Below, piece by piece: positions 27,073 to 35,717 of a DNA stretch of 64,000 nucleotides. Position 1 is the stretch's first letter. The number at the start of each line of letters is the position of its first letter. The stretch lies in the NCBI RefSeq assembly GCF_007993795.1, contig NZ_CP042476.1, positions 372,001 through 436,000 on the forward strand, written 5' to 3'. The translations under genes and the position numbers were made by a program. Below the pieces are notes generated by a model, which worked only from the letters and a program-made list of their open reading frames with translations, was not told the origin of the DNA and searched no databases. Source of the DNA: Antarcticibacterium arcticum (lineage in GTDB: Bacteria; Bacteroidota; Bacteroidia; Flavobacteriales; Flavobacteriaceae).

Positions 27073-27077
27073 AAAAA

Positions 27078-28472
27078 ATGAAAATCAAGAATATATGCTG
27101 CATTGGCGCCGGTTACGTAGGAGGCCCTACAATGGCAGTAATCGCTCAGAAATGTCCTGAGATAAAAGTTACCGTAGTAGACATCAATGAAAAAAGAATA
27201 GCTGCCTGGAATGATGATGATGTGAATAACATTCCCATCTATGAACCCGGACTTTCGGAAATTGTTGGTGAAGCAAGAGGAAGAAACCTTTTCTTTTCTA
27301 CAAATGTTGACGAGGCAATTGACCAGGCCGATATGATCTTTATTTCGGTAAATACCCCCACCAAAACCTATGGAATAGGGAAAGGGATGGCGGCCGATTT
27401 AAAATTTATTGAATTGTGTGCACGCCAGATCGCAAGGGTTTCAAAAAATGATAAAATAGTAGTAGAAAAATCGACGCTTCCCGTTAGAACGGCTGAGGCT
27501 TTAAAAAATATTCTGGATAATACAGGTAACGGTGTGAACTACCAGATACTTTCGAATCCTGAATTTTTAGCCGAAGGTACCGCAGTTCAGGATCTTTTAA
27601 ACCCGGACAGGGTACTTATAGGTGGCGATATAGCTTCTGAGAAAGGAAAAGAAGCAGTGCAGGCCCTTGTAGATGTTTATGCTACCTGGATACCACAGAA
27701 AAACATCCTAACAACGAACGTGTGGTCATCTGAATTGTCTAAATTGACAGCAAACGCATTTTTAGCCCAACGGGTTTCCAGTATTAATGCCATGTCTCAA
27801 TTATGTGAAGTAACAGGAGCTGATGTAGATGAAGTTGCCCGGGCAGTGGGGAAGGATTCCAGAATTGGTCCAAAATTCTTACAGTCCTCTGTAGGTTTTG
27901 GGGGTTCATGTTTTCAAAAGGATATTTTGAACCTGGTTTATATTTCAAAATCATTTGGTTTAAATGAGGTGGCCGATTACTGGGAGCAGGTGATAATAAT
28001 GAACAATCATCAAAAAAGAAGATTTGCAGGGAAAATAGTTAAGACGCTATATAATACCGTAGCGGGTAAGAGGATTGCCATCCTTGGATGGGCCTTTAAA
28101 AAAGATACCAATGACACTAGGGAATCCGCCGCAATTTATGTTACAGATTACCTTCTGAATGAACAGGCAGATATTGTTGTTTATGATCCTAAAGTGAGAA
28201 AAGAGCAGATATATGCAGATCTTGAATATTTAGGTACACATAGTTTGGAGGAGATCAAAGAACGGGTAACTATTGTTTCTTCTGCTTTGGATGCTTCCAA
28301 AGATGCACATGCCGTTGCCGTGCTTACGGAATGGGATGAATTTAAAAAATTGGATTGGGAGACAGTTTATAAAGGAATGCTCAAACCGGCCTTTCTTTTT
28401 GACGGAAGAAGAATTCTGGAAAGTAAAACAAAGGTAGGAATAGGGTTTGAATTTTATGCAATTGGAAGTTAA
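27078..28472 (+). CDS. ugd: UDP-glucose 6-dehydrogenase
   Basis: The 464-residue enzyme oxidises UDP-glucose to UDP-glucuronate in the cytoplasm. It starts with the NAD site CIGAGYVGGPTMAVIA and has EKSTLPVRTAEAL, SNPEFLAEGTA, and the catalytic Cys in GFGGSCFQKDILNLVY. The length and the GYVGGPTMAV start are of the long, animal-like UGDH type common in Bacteroidota. One base separates its stop from the ATG of the epimerase, which probably uses its product. Confidence 0.93.
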   Translation: MKIKNICCIGAGYVGGPTMAVIAQKCPEIKVTVVDINEKRIAAWNDDDVNNIPIYEPGLSEIVGEARGRNLFFSTNVDEAIDQADMIFISVNTPTKTYGIGKGMAADLKFIELCARQIARVSKNDKIVVEKSTLPVRTAEALKNILDNTGNGVNYQILSNPEFLAEGTAVQDLLNPDRVLIGGDIASEKGKEAVQALVDVYATWIPQKNILTTNVWSSELSKLTANAFLAQRVSSINAMSQLCEVTGADVDEVARAVGKDSRIGPKFLQSSVGFGGSCFQKDILNLVYISKSFGLNEVADYWEQVIIMNNHQKRRFAGKIVKTLYNTVAGKRIAILGWAFKKDTNDTRESAAIYVTDYLLNEQADIVVYDPKVRKEQIYADLEYLGTHSLEEIKERVTIVSSALDASKDAHAVAVLTEWDEFKKLDWETVYKGMLKPAFLFDGRRILESKTKVGIGFEFYAIGS

Positions 28473-28473
28473 T

Positions 28474-29502
28474 ATGAAAGTTTTAGTCACTGGAGCCGCG
28501 GGATTTATTGGATTTCATTTATCTAAAAGATTAGTAAAGGAAGGTTATGAAGTCGTGGGATTAGATAATATTAATGATTATTATGATCCGGGGTTAAAGT
28601 TTGATAGGCTCGAAGAATTAGGTGTTCATAAGATTGAGGCTGAAAGCTTTAATCAAATTTGTTCCAGTGATACGTTTTCAAATTTTCAATTTATACGATT
28701 AAATTTAGAAGATCGGGAAAATCTTCCCCACCTTTTTAAAAAGCACCAGTTTGATAAAGTTATAAACCTAGCAGCACAAGCCGGAGTACGCTATAGTTTG
28801 GAAAATCCTGAGGCATATATAGATAGTAATGTGGTTGGGTTTTTAAATATATTAGAATGCTGCAGAAATAACCAGATAAAACATTTGGTATATGCGAGTA
28901 GTTCAAGTGTTTATGGTGAAAACGAAAAAGTGCCTTTTAGTACCGAGGACAATGTAGATAATCCAATAAGTTTATACGCTGCTACAAAAAAAAGCAATGA
29001 ATTAATGGCTTATACTTATAGTCATTTGTATGGATTCAAAACTACGGGTATAAGATTCTTCACCGTATATGGTCCGTGGGGAAGACCAGATATGGCTATG
29101 TTTCTGTTCACAGATGCTATTTTAAATAAAAAACCTATAAAGGTTTTTAATAATGGAAACCTTGAAAGAGACTTTACTTATATAGATGATATTGTCGAAG
29201 GAGTCTTTAAAATAATTCATAAAAACGTTAGTGAAATTCCAGATAAATCTGCCCTTTATAATATAGGAAACAGTAAACCTGTAAAATTGATGGAATTTAT
29301 AGCAGAAATTGAAAATCAAACAGGTCTTGAAGCGAGGAAAGTAATGTTGCCTATGCAACCAGGTGATGTTTCCAGAACTTGGGCAGATGTTAATTTGCTG
29401 AAAAAAGACTATAATTATATTCCCACAACTTCCGTGAAAAAGGGTGTGGAACACTTCATAATTTGGTTTAGAAGTTATTATAAGTATGATATTATTAATT
29501 AA
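28474..29502 (+). CDS. UDP-glucuronate 4-epimerase-like SDR
   Basis: The 342-residue extended SDR has GAAGFIGFHLS, catalytic SSSSVYGENEKVPF, and Tyr/Lys in YAATKKSNELMA. The blocks FFTVYGPWGRPDMAMF and AGVRYSLENP are typical of UDP-GlcA 4-epimerases (CapI/LspL type), giving UDP-galacturonate. I placed the start at ATG 28474 (MKVLVTGAAG); the open frame reaches upstream into ugd through a TTG but without family support. Confidence 0.88.
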   Translation: MKVLVTGAAGFIGFHLSKRLVKEGYEVVGLDNINDYYDPGLKFDRLEELGVHKIEAESFNQICSSDTFSNFQFIRLNLEDRENLPHLFKKHQFDKVINLAAQAGVRYSLENPEAYIDSNVVGFLNILECCRNNQIKHLVYASSSSVYGENEKVPFSTEDNVDNPISLYAATKKSNELMAYTYSHLYGFKTTGIRFFTVYGPWGRPDMAMFLFTDAILNKKPIKVFNNGNLERDFTYIDDIVEGVFKIIHKNVSEIPDKSALYNIGNSKPVKLMEFIAEIENQTGLEARKVMLPMQPGDVSRTWADVNLLKKDYNYIPTTSVKKGVEHFIIWFRSYYKYDIIN

Positions 29503-29571
29503 ATGTGCGTAGGTAATTCAAAAGAAGTAAAGTATCTAATTGACCCATTCATACTCCTTTAAATATTCAAA

Positions 29572-31029
29572 ATGTCATTAAGAAATCAGGCCACAGCAGG
29601 CATTTTTTGGACATTTGCGCAACAATTTGGTCAACAGATTGTACTATTCTTTGTATCCACTATATTGGCAAGGTTGCTTTTGCCAGAAGAGTTTGGATAT
29701 ATTGGAATGATAGCAATATTTGTTTCAGTAGGAACGTCACTATTAAAAGGTGGATTAACTCATTCGTTGATCCGGAGTAAGGATTTGGAGGAAGATGATT
29801 ATTCCACTGTGTTTTATTATAATCTTGCAGCAAGTATACTTATCTATATATTAATTTATTTTGCTGCACCGTATGTTTCTGGTTTTTATGGATATCCCAT
29901 TTTAACTCCTATAATTAGATGGTATTGTCTAAGTTTTATTTTGTTTGCCTTTTCGGCGGTGCAGGAAGCAAAATTAACAAAGGAAATGAATTTTAAGATT
30001 CAAACTATAATTTCCATACCATCAGTAATTATAGGAGGTATTGTAGGTATTGGCTTAGCCTACTCGGGATATGGAGTTTGGAGTATTGTTTGGAATCAGT
30101 TAATTACCGCATTAGTAAGGAGTATTCAATTATGGATTTATTCTAAATGGGCTCCGGGATTAATTTTCAATTTTTTAAAATTCAAAGAACATTTAAAATT
30201 CGGTTATAAAATAACATTATCCTCCCTTTTGGAAAATATCTTTAATAATCTCTACGTTATTATAATTGGAAAATATTTTTCAGCCGGACAGGTGGGGTTT
30301 TATACCAGAGCTGATACCATGAAAAATCTCCCCGTAAATAATATCACCTTGGCATTGAACAAGGTAACATTTCCCTTATTTGCTGAGATTCAACATGATA
30401 ATGAAAGATTAAAAAGAGTGTATAAACAATTAATGAAAATGTCTGTTTATGTCGTGGCACCCTTAATGATTTTTTTGATAATTATGGCTGAACCGGTTTT
30501 TAGGTTCTTATTCACTGAGAAATGGTTGCCGGCTGTGCCATATTTTCAAATATTATGTATATCAGGGATTTTATATCCTATTCAAGGATATAATGCTAAT
30601 GTTTTATTAGTGAAAGGGAAAAGTGATACGCATTTAAAATTAACGGTCTTTAATAAAATTTTGTTAGTTATTGGAATCCTAATTGGAATTCAATTTGGAA
30701 TTATTGGATTACTCTATGCGCAGGTTTTTTTATCTGTCGTTACTTTTTTTATCTATGCCCATCATACAGATAAAGTTATTGGATATTCATCCTTTCAACA
30801 GGTTATTGATATATTGCCAATAATTTTATTGTCTTTACTACCTGGGATTCTTGTATATTTAATTAATCTAAACCTTGAAGAGGAACCCGATTGGTTAAGG
30901 ATAATAACGGGAGCAGGAGGTGGAATTATTCTCTATATTGGAATTAGTTATATTTTAAAAATTAAAAGTTATAATGATATAATTGACATTGTATTTAAAA
31001 AACAGAAAATAGGTATTTCTAAAGACTAG
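29572..31029 (+). CDS. Wzx-type polysaccharide flippase, copy 2 (MOP superfamily)
   Basis: The 485-residue polytopic protein is clearly paralogous to the gene at 20522 along its full length: similar N-terminus (GIFWTFAQQFGQQ, LLPEEFGYIGM), and the shared blocks GKYFSAGQVGFYTRADTMKNLP and KWLPAVPYFQILC. The role would be to flip a lipid-linked repeat unit. Two flippases in one locus may serve different polymers or linkage intermediates. The gene is AT-richer than copy 1. Confidence 0.88.
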   Translation: MSLRNQATAGIFWTFAQQFGQQIVLFFVSTILARLLLPEEFGYIGMIAIFVSVGTSLLKGGLTHSLIRSKDLEEDDYSTVFYYNLAASILIYILIYFAAPYVSGFYGYPILTPIIRWYCLSFILFAFSAVQEAKLTKEMNFKIQTIISIPSVIIGGIVGIGLAYSGYGVWSIVWNQLITALVRSIQLWIYSKWAPGLIFNFLKFKEHLKFGYKITLSSLLENIFNNLYVIIIGKYFSAGQVGFYTRADTMKNLPVNNITLALNKVTFPLFAEIQHDNERLKRVYKQLMKMSVYVVAPLMIFLIIMAEPVFRFLFTEKWLPAVPYFQILCISGILYPIQGYNANVLLVKGKSDTHLKLTVFNKILLVIGILIGIQFGIIGLLYAQVFLSVVTFFIYAHHTDKVIGYSSFQQVIDILPIILLSLLPGILVYLINLNLEEEPDWLRIITGAGGGIILYIGISYILKIKSYNDIIDIVFKKQKIGISKD

Positions 31030-31082
31030 TTTTTTAAGGATTTTGTCATAACCAAATTTTATAAATATTTTATCAAATTAAA

Positions 31083-32096
31083 ATGAATTTAAATAATAAA
31101 TCTATTCTCATTACAGGAGGTACAGGTTCGCTAGGAAAAGCCTTAACACAACATTTGTTAGAAACTGGAACAGAATTAAAAAAACTTGTGATATTTTCAA
31201 GGGATGAGCAAAAGCAGTTTGAAATGGCGCAGGAATATCCTCAGGACCAATATCCTCAGTTGCGATTTTTTATTGGTGACGTTAGAGATGAGGCGAGAGT
31301 TAAAAGGGCTTTAAAAGGAATTGACTACGTTATTCACGCCGCTGCTATGAAACATGTTCCAATTGCCGAATATAATCCAATGGAATGTGTAAAAACTAAT
31401 ATCATGGGTGCTGAAAATATTATTAATGCCTGTCTTGAAACCGAAGTAAGCAGAGTGGTTGCTTTATCCACAGACAAGGCTGCAGCACCTATTAACCTTT
31501 ATGGAGCTACTAAATTGGCTTCAGATAAATTATTTGTCGCTGCTAATAATATTACTGGGTGGAATCCAATTAAATTTTCGGTGGTGCGCTATGGAAACGT
31601 TATGGGCTCCAATGGGTCCGTTATTCCATTTTTTCTTAAGAAGAAAAAAGAAGGTGTACTTCCAATTACCGATCCTACCATGACAAGATTTAATATTTCC
31701 TTACAGGGAGGTGTAGATATGGTCATGCATGCCTTAGAACACGCCTGGGGTGGAGAAATCTTTGTTCCAAAAATACCATCTTATAAAATCACAGATGTTG
31801 CCGAGGCCATAGGCCCGGAGTGTGAAAAACCGGTGGTGGGCATCCGTCCGGGTGAAAAAATTCACGAAGAAATGATAACTTCATCTGACTCATATAATAC
31901 CTATGATTTAGGTAAATATTATACCATTTTACCTGCTACACATAAATGGAAAAAAGAAGAATATATTGAACATTTTAAGGCTAAAAAGGTAAAACCCGGA
32001 TTTCAATACAACTCAGGTGAGAATGAGGATTGGGAGAGTATTGATGATCTAAGAAAATTAATAAAGGAACACGTTGATCCTACTTTTGAAGTATAG
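31083..32096 (+). CDS. pseB: UDP-GlcNAc 4,6-dehydratase (inverting), first pseudaminate enzyme
   Basis: PseB converts UDP-GlcNAc into UDP-2-acetamido-2,6-dideoxy-L-arabino-4-hexulose. The 337-residue SDR shows TGGTGSLGKAL, HAAAMKHVPIAEYNP, STDKAAAPINLYGATKL with the Lys and Tyr of the catalytic set, and RYGNVMGSNGSVIPFF. These are the PseB/FlaA1-short blocks. It opens a compact operon with pseC 3 bases downstream and the rest of the nonulosonate genes up to 37758. Confidence 0.92.
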   Translation: MNLNNKSILITGGTGSLGKALTQHLLETGTELKKLVIFSRDEQKQFEMAQEYPQDQYPQLRFFIGDVRDEARVKRALKGIDYVIHAAAMKHVPIAEYNPMECVKTNIMGAENIINACLETEVSRVVALSTDKAAAPINLYGATKLASDKLFVAANNITGWNPIKFSVVRYGNVMGSNGSVIPFFLKKKKEGVLPITDPTMTRFNISLQGGVDMVMHALEHAWGGEIFVPKIPSYKITDVAEAIGPECEKPVVGIRPGEKIHEEMITSSDSYNTYDLGKYYTILPATHKWKKEEYIEHFKAKKVKPGFQYNSGENEDWESIDDLRKLIKEHVDPTFEV

Positions 32097-32099
32097 TTT

Positions 32100-33281
32100 A
32101 TGAGTAATTCAATTCCATACGGTCGTCAAAATATTACTGAAGAAGATATCGAAGCAGTTGTAAGTACCTTGAAATCTGATTATCTAACCCAAGGTCCCAA
32201 AATTTCTGAATTTGAAGATGCTTTCGCAAAATATGTTGGTAGCAAATATGCAGTTGCAGTTGCCAATGGAACAGCAGCATTACATTTATGTGCGCTTGCA
32301 TTAGGTGTAAAACAAGGTGATAAAGTAATTACAACACCAATAACTTTTGCAGCATCAGCGAATTGTGTTCGGTATTGTGGGGGTGAGGTGGTTTTTGCTG
32401 ACATTGATCCTGAGACTTATTTATTGGACATAAATAAGGTAAGAACTTTACTGGAAGCCTCTCCCCAAGGAACATATAAAGGAATAATACCGGTAGATTT
32501 TGCCGGTAGAGCAGTTGATCTCGAAGCATTCAAAAAACTTGCAGATCAATATGATTTATGGATTATTGAAGATGCCTGTCATGCCCCGGGAGGTTATTTT
32601 AAAGATTCCCGGGGGCAACAACAATTATGCGGCAATGGAATATTTGCAGAGCTTGCAATCTTTTCCTTTCATCCCGTAAAACATATCGCCAGTGGGGAAG
32701 GAGGTATGATAACTACCAATGATGAAGATCTTTACAAAAAACTACTTCAACTGCGAACTCATGGGATCGTAAAAAGTGAAAACCTTTATAAAAACTCCAT
32801 ATCATTTGCAGGTGGGGAGGATAATTATCCGGGGTGGTATATGGAAATGCAGGATCTTGGTTTTAATTACCGGTTAACAGATTTTCAGGCTGCTTTAGGT
32901 TTAAGTCAACTAAAGAGAGCCGAAGAAGGTTTGGAAAGAAGGAGGGAAATTGCGAAACATTATTATCAAGCATTTGAAGGAAAAAACTTTATTAAAAGTC
33001 AATCTGGAATAGTAGAAGGACATGCCTATCATTTATATGTTATTGAGGTAAAAGACCGTTTAGGACTTTATAATTATTTACGTGAGAATAATATTTATGC
33101 ACAAATACATTACATTCCTTGTCATCTAATGCCCTATTATAGAGAATTTGGATGGAAAGAAGGTGATATGCCCTTTGCTGAAATTTATTATCAAAACTGT
33201 ATCAGTTTACCTATGTATCCAACATTAAGGGTTAAAGAACAGAACTTTGTTTTAGATAAGATAAAATCTTACTATGAATGA
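32100..33281 (+). CDS. pseC: UDP-4-amino-4,6-dideoxy-N-acetyl-altrosamine transaminase
   Basis: The 393-residue PLP enzyme aminates the PseB product at C4. The fold-type I motifs are GTAALHLCALALG, EDACHAPGG, and the PLP-lysine loop FSFHPVKHIASGEGGMITT, which is characteristic of PseC. The start MSNSIPYGRQNITEEDI also fits the family. It overlaps the next gene by 8 bases, so the operon is tightly packed. Confidence 0.92.
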   Translation: MSNSIPYGRQNITEEDIEAVVSTLKSDYLTQGPKISEFEDAFAKYVGSKYAVAVANGTAALHLCALALGVKQGDKVITTPITFAASANCVRYCGGEVVFADIDPETYLLDINKVRTLLEASPQGTYKGIIPVDFAGRAVDLEAFKKLADQYDLWIIEDACHAPGGYFKDSRGQQQLCGNGIFAELAIFSFHPVKHIASGEGGMITTNDEDLYKKLLQLRTHGIVKSENLYKNSISFAGGEDNYPGWYMEMQDLGFNYRLTDFQAALGLSQLKRAEEGLERRREIAKHYYQAFEGKNFIKSQSGIVEGHAYHLYVIEVKDRLGLYNYLRENNIYAQIHYIPCHLMPYYREFGWKEGDMPFAEIYYQNCISLPMYPTLRVKEQNFVLDKIKSYYE

Positions 33282-34110
33282 TTTTAGACATAAGATTGGG
33301 CTTGGCAGTGTTCAATTCGGTATCTCTTATGGAATTTCAAATACGCACGGAAAGACATCTCCCAAAGAGGTGGAAAAGATTCTGGACATAGCTTCTTCAA
33401 AATCCATAAATGTCATAGATACAGCTTCTTCATATGGAACTGCTGAACAGATTTTAGGAAATTTACACAAAGGAAGATTTGATATTATTTCCAAATTTAT
33501 GCCTACTCAAACTAATGGATCTATTAGTTTCCAGCTGGAGAAATCCCTTTATAACTTAAAAGTAGATTATTTGTATGGATATATGGCCCATAGACCTGCC
33601 TTACTTGAGGGAAGAGATTGGGAGGAGTTGCAGCTTTTAAAAAAGGAAGGAAGAATTAAAAAGATTGGATTTTCATTTAATAATCCTAAGGAATTTGAAA
33701 AACTAAAAAATTCCGGATTTATTCCAAATGTTGTTCAGGTTCCGTTCAATTATTTCGATACAAGATTTAAAGATCTTTTGATAGAATTAAAAGCTGAAGG
33801 ATGTGAAGTACATACACGATCTACATTTTTACAAGGTTTGTTTTTTATGAATCCTGAAAACTTAGTTGCATACTTCAATAAATTCAAATCTCATATTAAT
33901 TTTCTTCAATCTACATATGGAAATAATTTACAAACCGCCTTACTAGAATTTGTTTTACGACAAGATTTTATTGATAAGGTAATTATTGGTGTAGAAAATG
34001 TAAAACAATTAGAGAAGAACATAAATTCCTCTTTAAAAATTGAACCCTTAAATGATTCTCCATATTTTCCTGAGAATATATTAATGCCAGTTAATTGGCC
34101 AAAAAATTGA
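33274..34110 (+). CDS. Aldo/keto reductase in the nonulosonate operon
   Basis: The 278-residue protein has the aldo/keto reductase barrel pattern: GLGSVQFGISYG, NVIDTASSYGTAEQILG (catalytic Asp and Tyr), then KSLYNLKVDYLYGYMAHRP with a His at the usual place. These enzymes reduce sugar ketones or aldehydes with NADPH. Its position between pseC and the cytidylyltransferase suggests action on a nonulosonate precursor or product; it is not part of the classical six-step pathway. Confidence 0.8.
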   Translation: MNDFRHKIGLGSVQFGISYGISNTHGKTSPKEVEKILDIASSKSINVIDTASSYGTAEQILGNLHKGRFDIISKFMPTQTNGSISFQLEKSLYNLKVDYLYGYMAHRPALLEGRDWEELQLLKKEGRIKKIGFSFNNPKEFEKLKNSGFIPNVVQVPFNYFDTRFKDLLIELKAEGCEVHTRSTFLQGLFFMNPENLVAYFNKFKSHINFLQSTYGNNLQTALLEFVLRQDFIDKVIIGVENVKQLEKNINSSLKIEPLNDSPYFPENILMPVNWPKN

Positions 34111-34112
34111 AG

Positions 34113-34898
34113 ATGGTTTTTACTTTTGATTTAAAGGATAAAGTCGTTATAATTACCGGTGGTTATGGGTATTTAGGAAAGGCTATTGTTACAAGTTTAT
34201 TATTACATAATGCCAAGGTATTTGTTTTAGGCCGGGATAGGAAAAAATATGAAGCAGCTTTTTTAAAGAAAAACAAGTTAGATGAAAACCTGAATTTCCA
34301 GTTCTGTGATGTTTCTGATGCTAAAAGTATTGAATCAGCTTTTCAGAAAATTTTCGAGAAGGAAAGTAAAATAGATGTGTTAATTAACAACGCCTTTTAT
34401 AGCAAAGGTCAGTCTCCTGAACACATGAATGATGAGGAATGGAATTTTGGGATTGATGGAACATTGACTAGTTTATTTAAGTGTATTAGATCAATAATCC
34501 CTTATTTCAAACAAGCAACAAAAGGGAAAATTATTAATGTTTCCTCAATGTATGGTTTAGTAGCTCCAAATTTTGAAATTTATGAAGAATATCCTTCCTA
34601 TTTAAATCCCCCTCATTACGGGGCAGCTAAAGCAGGAGTTATACAATTAACCAAGTATTACGCCTCTTATTTAGGGAAATATGATGTTCAGGTGAATTCG
34701 GTAACCCCAGGACCATTTCCTTCGGTGAATGTACAGAAAGCTGAAGGCTTCATTAATGCTTTAAAAAAGAATACCTTATTGGATAGAATTGGGAAACCTG
34801 AAGATCTGGCAGGGGCTTTTATTTACCTTGCTTCGGATGCTTCAAATTTTATGACTGGACAAAATATGATTATTGATGGAGGATGGACTTCTAAATAA
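34113..34898 (+). CDS. Short-chain dehydrogenase/reductase in the nonulosonate operon
   Basis: The 261-residue classical SDR has the cofactor loop TGGYGYLGKAI, NNAFYSKG, the catalytic Ser in NVSSMYG, Tyr/Lys in HYGAAKAGV, and a C-terminal TGQNMIIDGGW. It likely reduces or oxidises a sugar carbon with NAD(P). I used ATG 34113, 2 bases after the previous stop; a TTG at 34095 would add six residues. It may cooperate with the aldo/keto reductase to epimerise or modify the nonulosonic acid. Confidence 0.85.
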   Translation: MVFTFDLKDKVVIITGGYGYLGKAIVTSLLLHNAKVFVLGRDRKKYEAAFLKKNKLDENLNFQFCDVSDAKSIESAFQKIFEKESKIDVLINNAFYSKGQSPEHMNDEEWNFGIDGTLTSLFKCIRSIIPYFKQATKGKIINVSSMYGLVAPNFEIYEEYPSYLNPPHYGAAKAGVIQLTKYYASYLGKYDVQVNSVTPGPFPSVNVQKAEGFINALKKNTLLDRIGKPEDLAGAFIYLASDASNFMTGQNMIIDGGWTSK

Positions 34899-35717
34899 TA
34901 AAGTTGGCTTTATAATACAGGCTCGGATGAAATCTACAAGATTGCCGGGAAAAATTCTAATGCCACTTCCCCTGGGGGGACTTTACCATTATTAGGTTGG
35001 ATTACAAATGCTTTAAAAAATTCAATTTACTATAAATCTATTTTTGTAGCCACATCAACAGAAACCGAGAATGATGAATTGATGAAATTTGCTCGACAGT
35101 ATGAGGTTCATATTTTTAGAGGTTCGGAAGATGATGTCTTCAGTAGATTTAATTTAATAGCAAGGAATAACGATTTTGACACAATAATAAGGCTTACGGG
35201 TGATAATCCCATTTTGGATATTAAGGTTTTGGATAATGCAATTGATTATCATCTTTCTTCTGGTGCCCAATATACAATAACCAAAGGTTTGCCAATTGGG
35301 ATGAATTTTGAGATCATTGATGTAAATTCATTTATTAATATTGATCCGGATAGTTTAACCATAGAAGAGAAGGAACACGTAACTCTTCATATGAGAAGTT
35401 CCGGAAATTTCAATATACGTGAATATATACCATATCCAAATATTGATTATAATAAAATAAGATTAACTATTGATTATCCCACCGATTTTATTGTAGTTTC
35501 TTGTCTTATTTCAATCGGTGAATATTTAAACATGAAACCCGGTTTGGGACTTATTGATTATTGTATTAAAAATTACCCATGGTTATTTGAGGTGAACCAA
35601 CAAAATCATCAAAAAACCAATTATAAAAATTTGCAGGAAGAATGGGTAAGAGCTGAACCTATTCTGGAAAAATTTGAATTTAAGAGGATAATCTCTCTGT
35701 TAAAAGAAAAAGTTTGA
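34876..35717 (+). CDS. CMP-nonulosonate cytidylyltransferase (PseF/SpsF-like), frame broken at a G6 run
   Basis: Frame 1 starts at ATG 34876, overlapping the SDR gene by 23 bases, and gives MEDGLLNNKVGFIIQARMKS with TRLPGKILMPLPLGG, the expected N-terminus of the family. It stops at TAG 34993-34995. The rest of the enzyme (LPLLGWITNAL, RLTGDNPILD, HVTLHMR) continues in another frame from 34980 to 35717. A -1 shift at G_GGG_GGA (34974-34980), or one extra G, restores a 280-residue protein of normal length. PseF activates the nonulosonic acid as CMP-sugar. The break may be a sequencing error, programmed frameshifting, phase variation, or a real mutation. Without frame correction only an N-terminally truncated part starting near 35079 is readable. 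Confidence 0.8.
34974..34980 (+). other. Candidate -1 slippery heptamer G_GGG_GGA
   Basis: In the frame of the upstream half, codons GGG (34975-34977) and GGA (34978-34980) follow a G, giving the X_XXY_YYZ pattern for -1 slippage. Slipping here joins the two halves of the cytidylyltransferase exactly. No clear stimulating hairpin or upstream Shine-Dalgarno-like site was seen. Confidence 0.5.
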
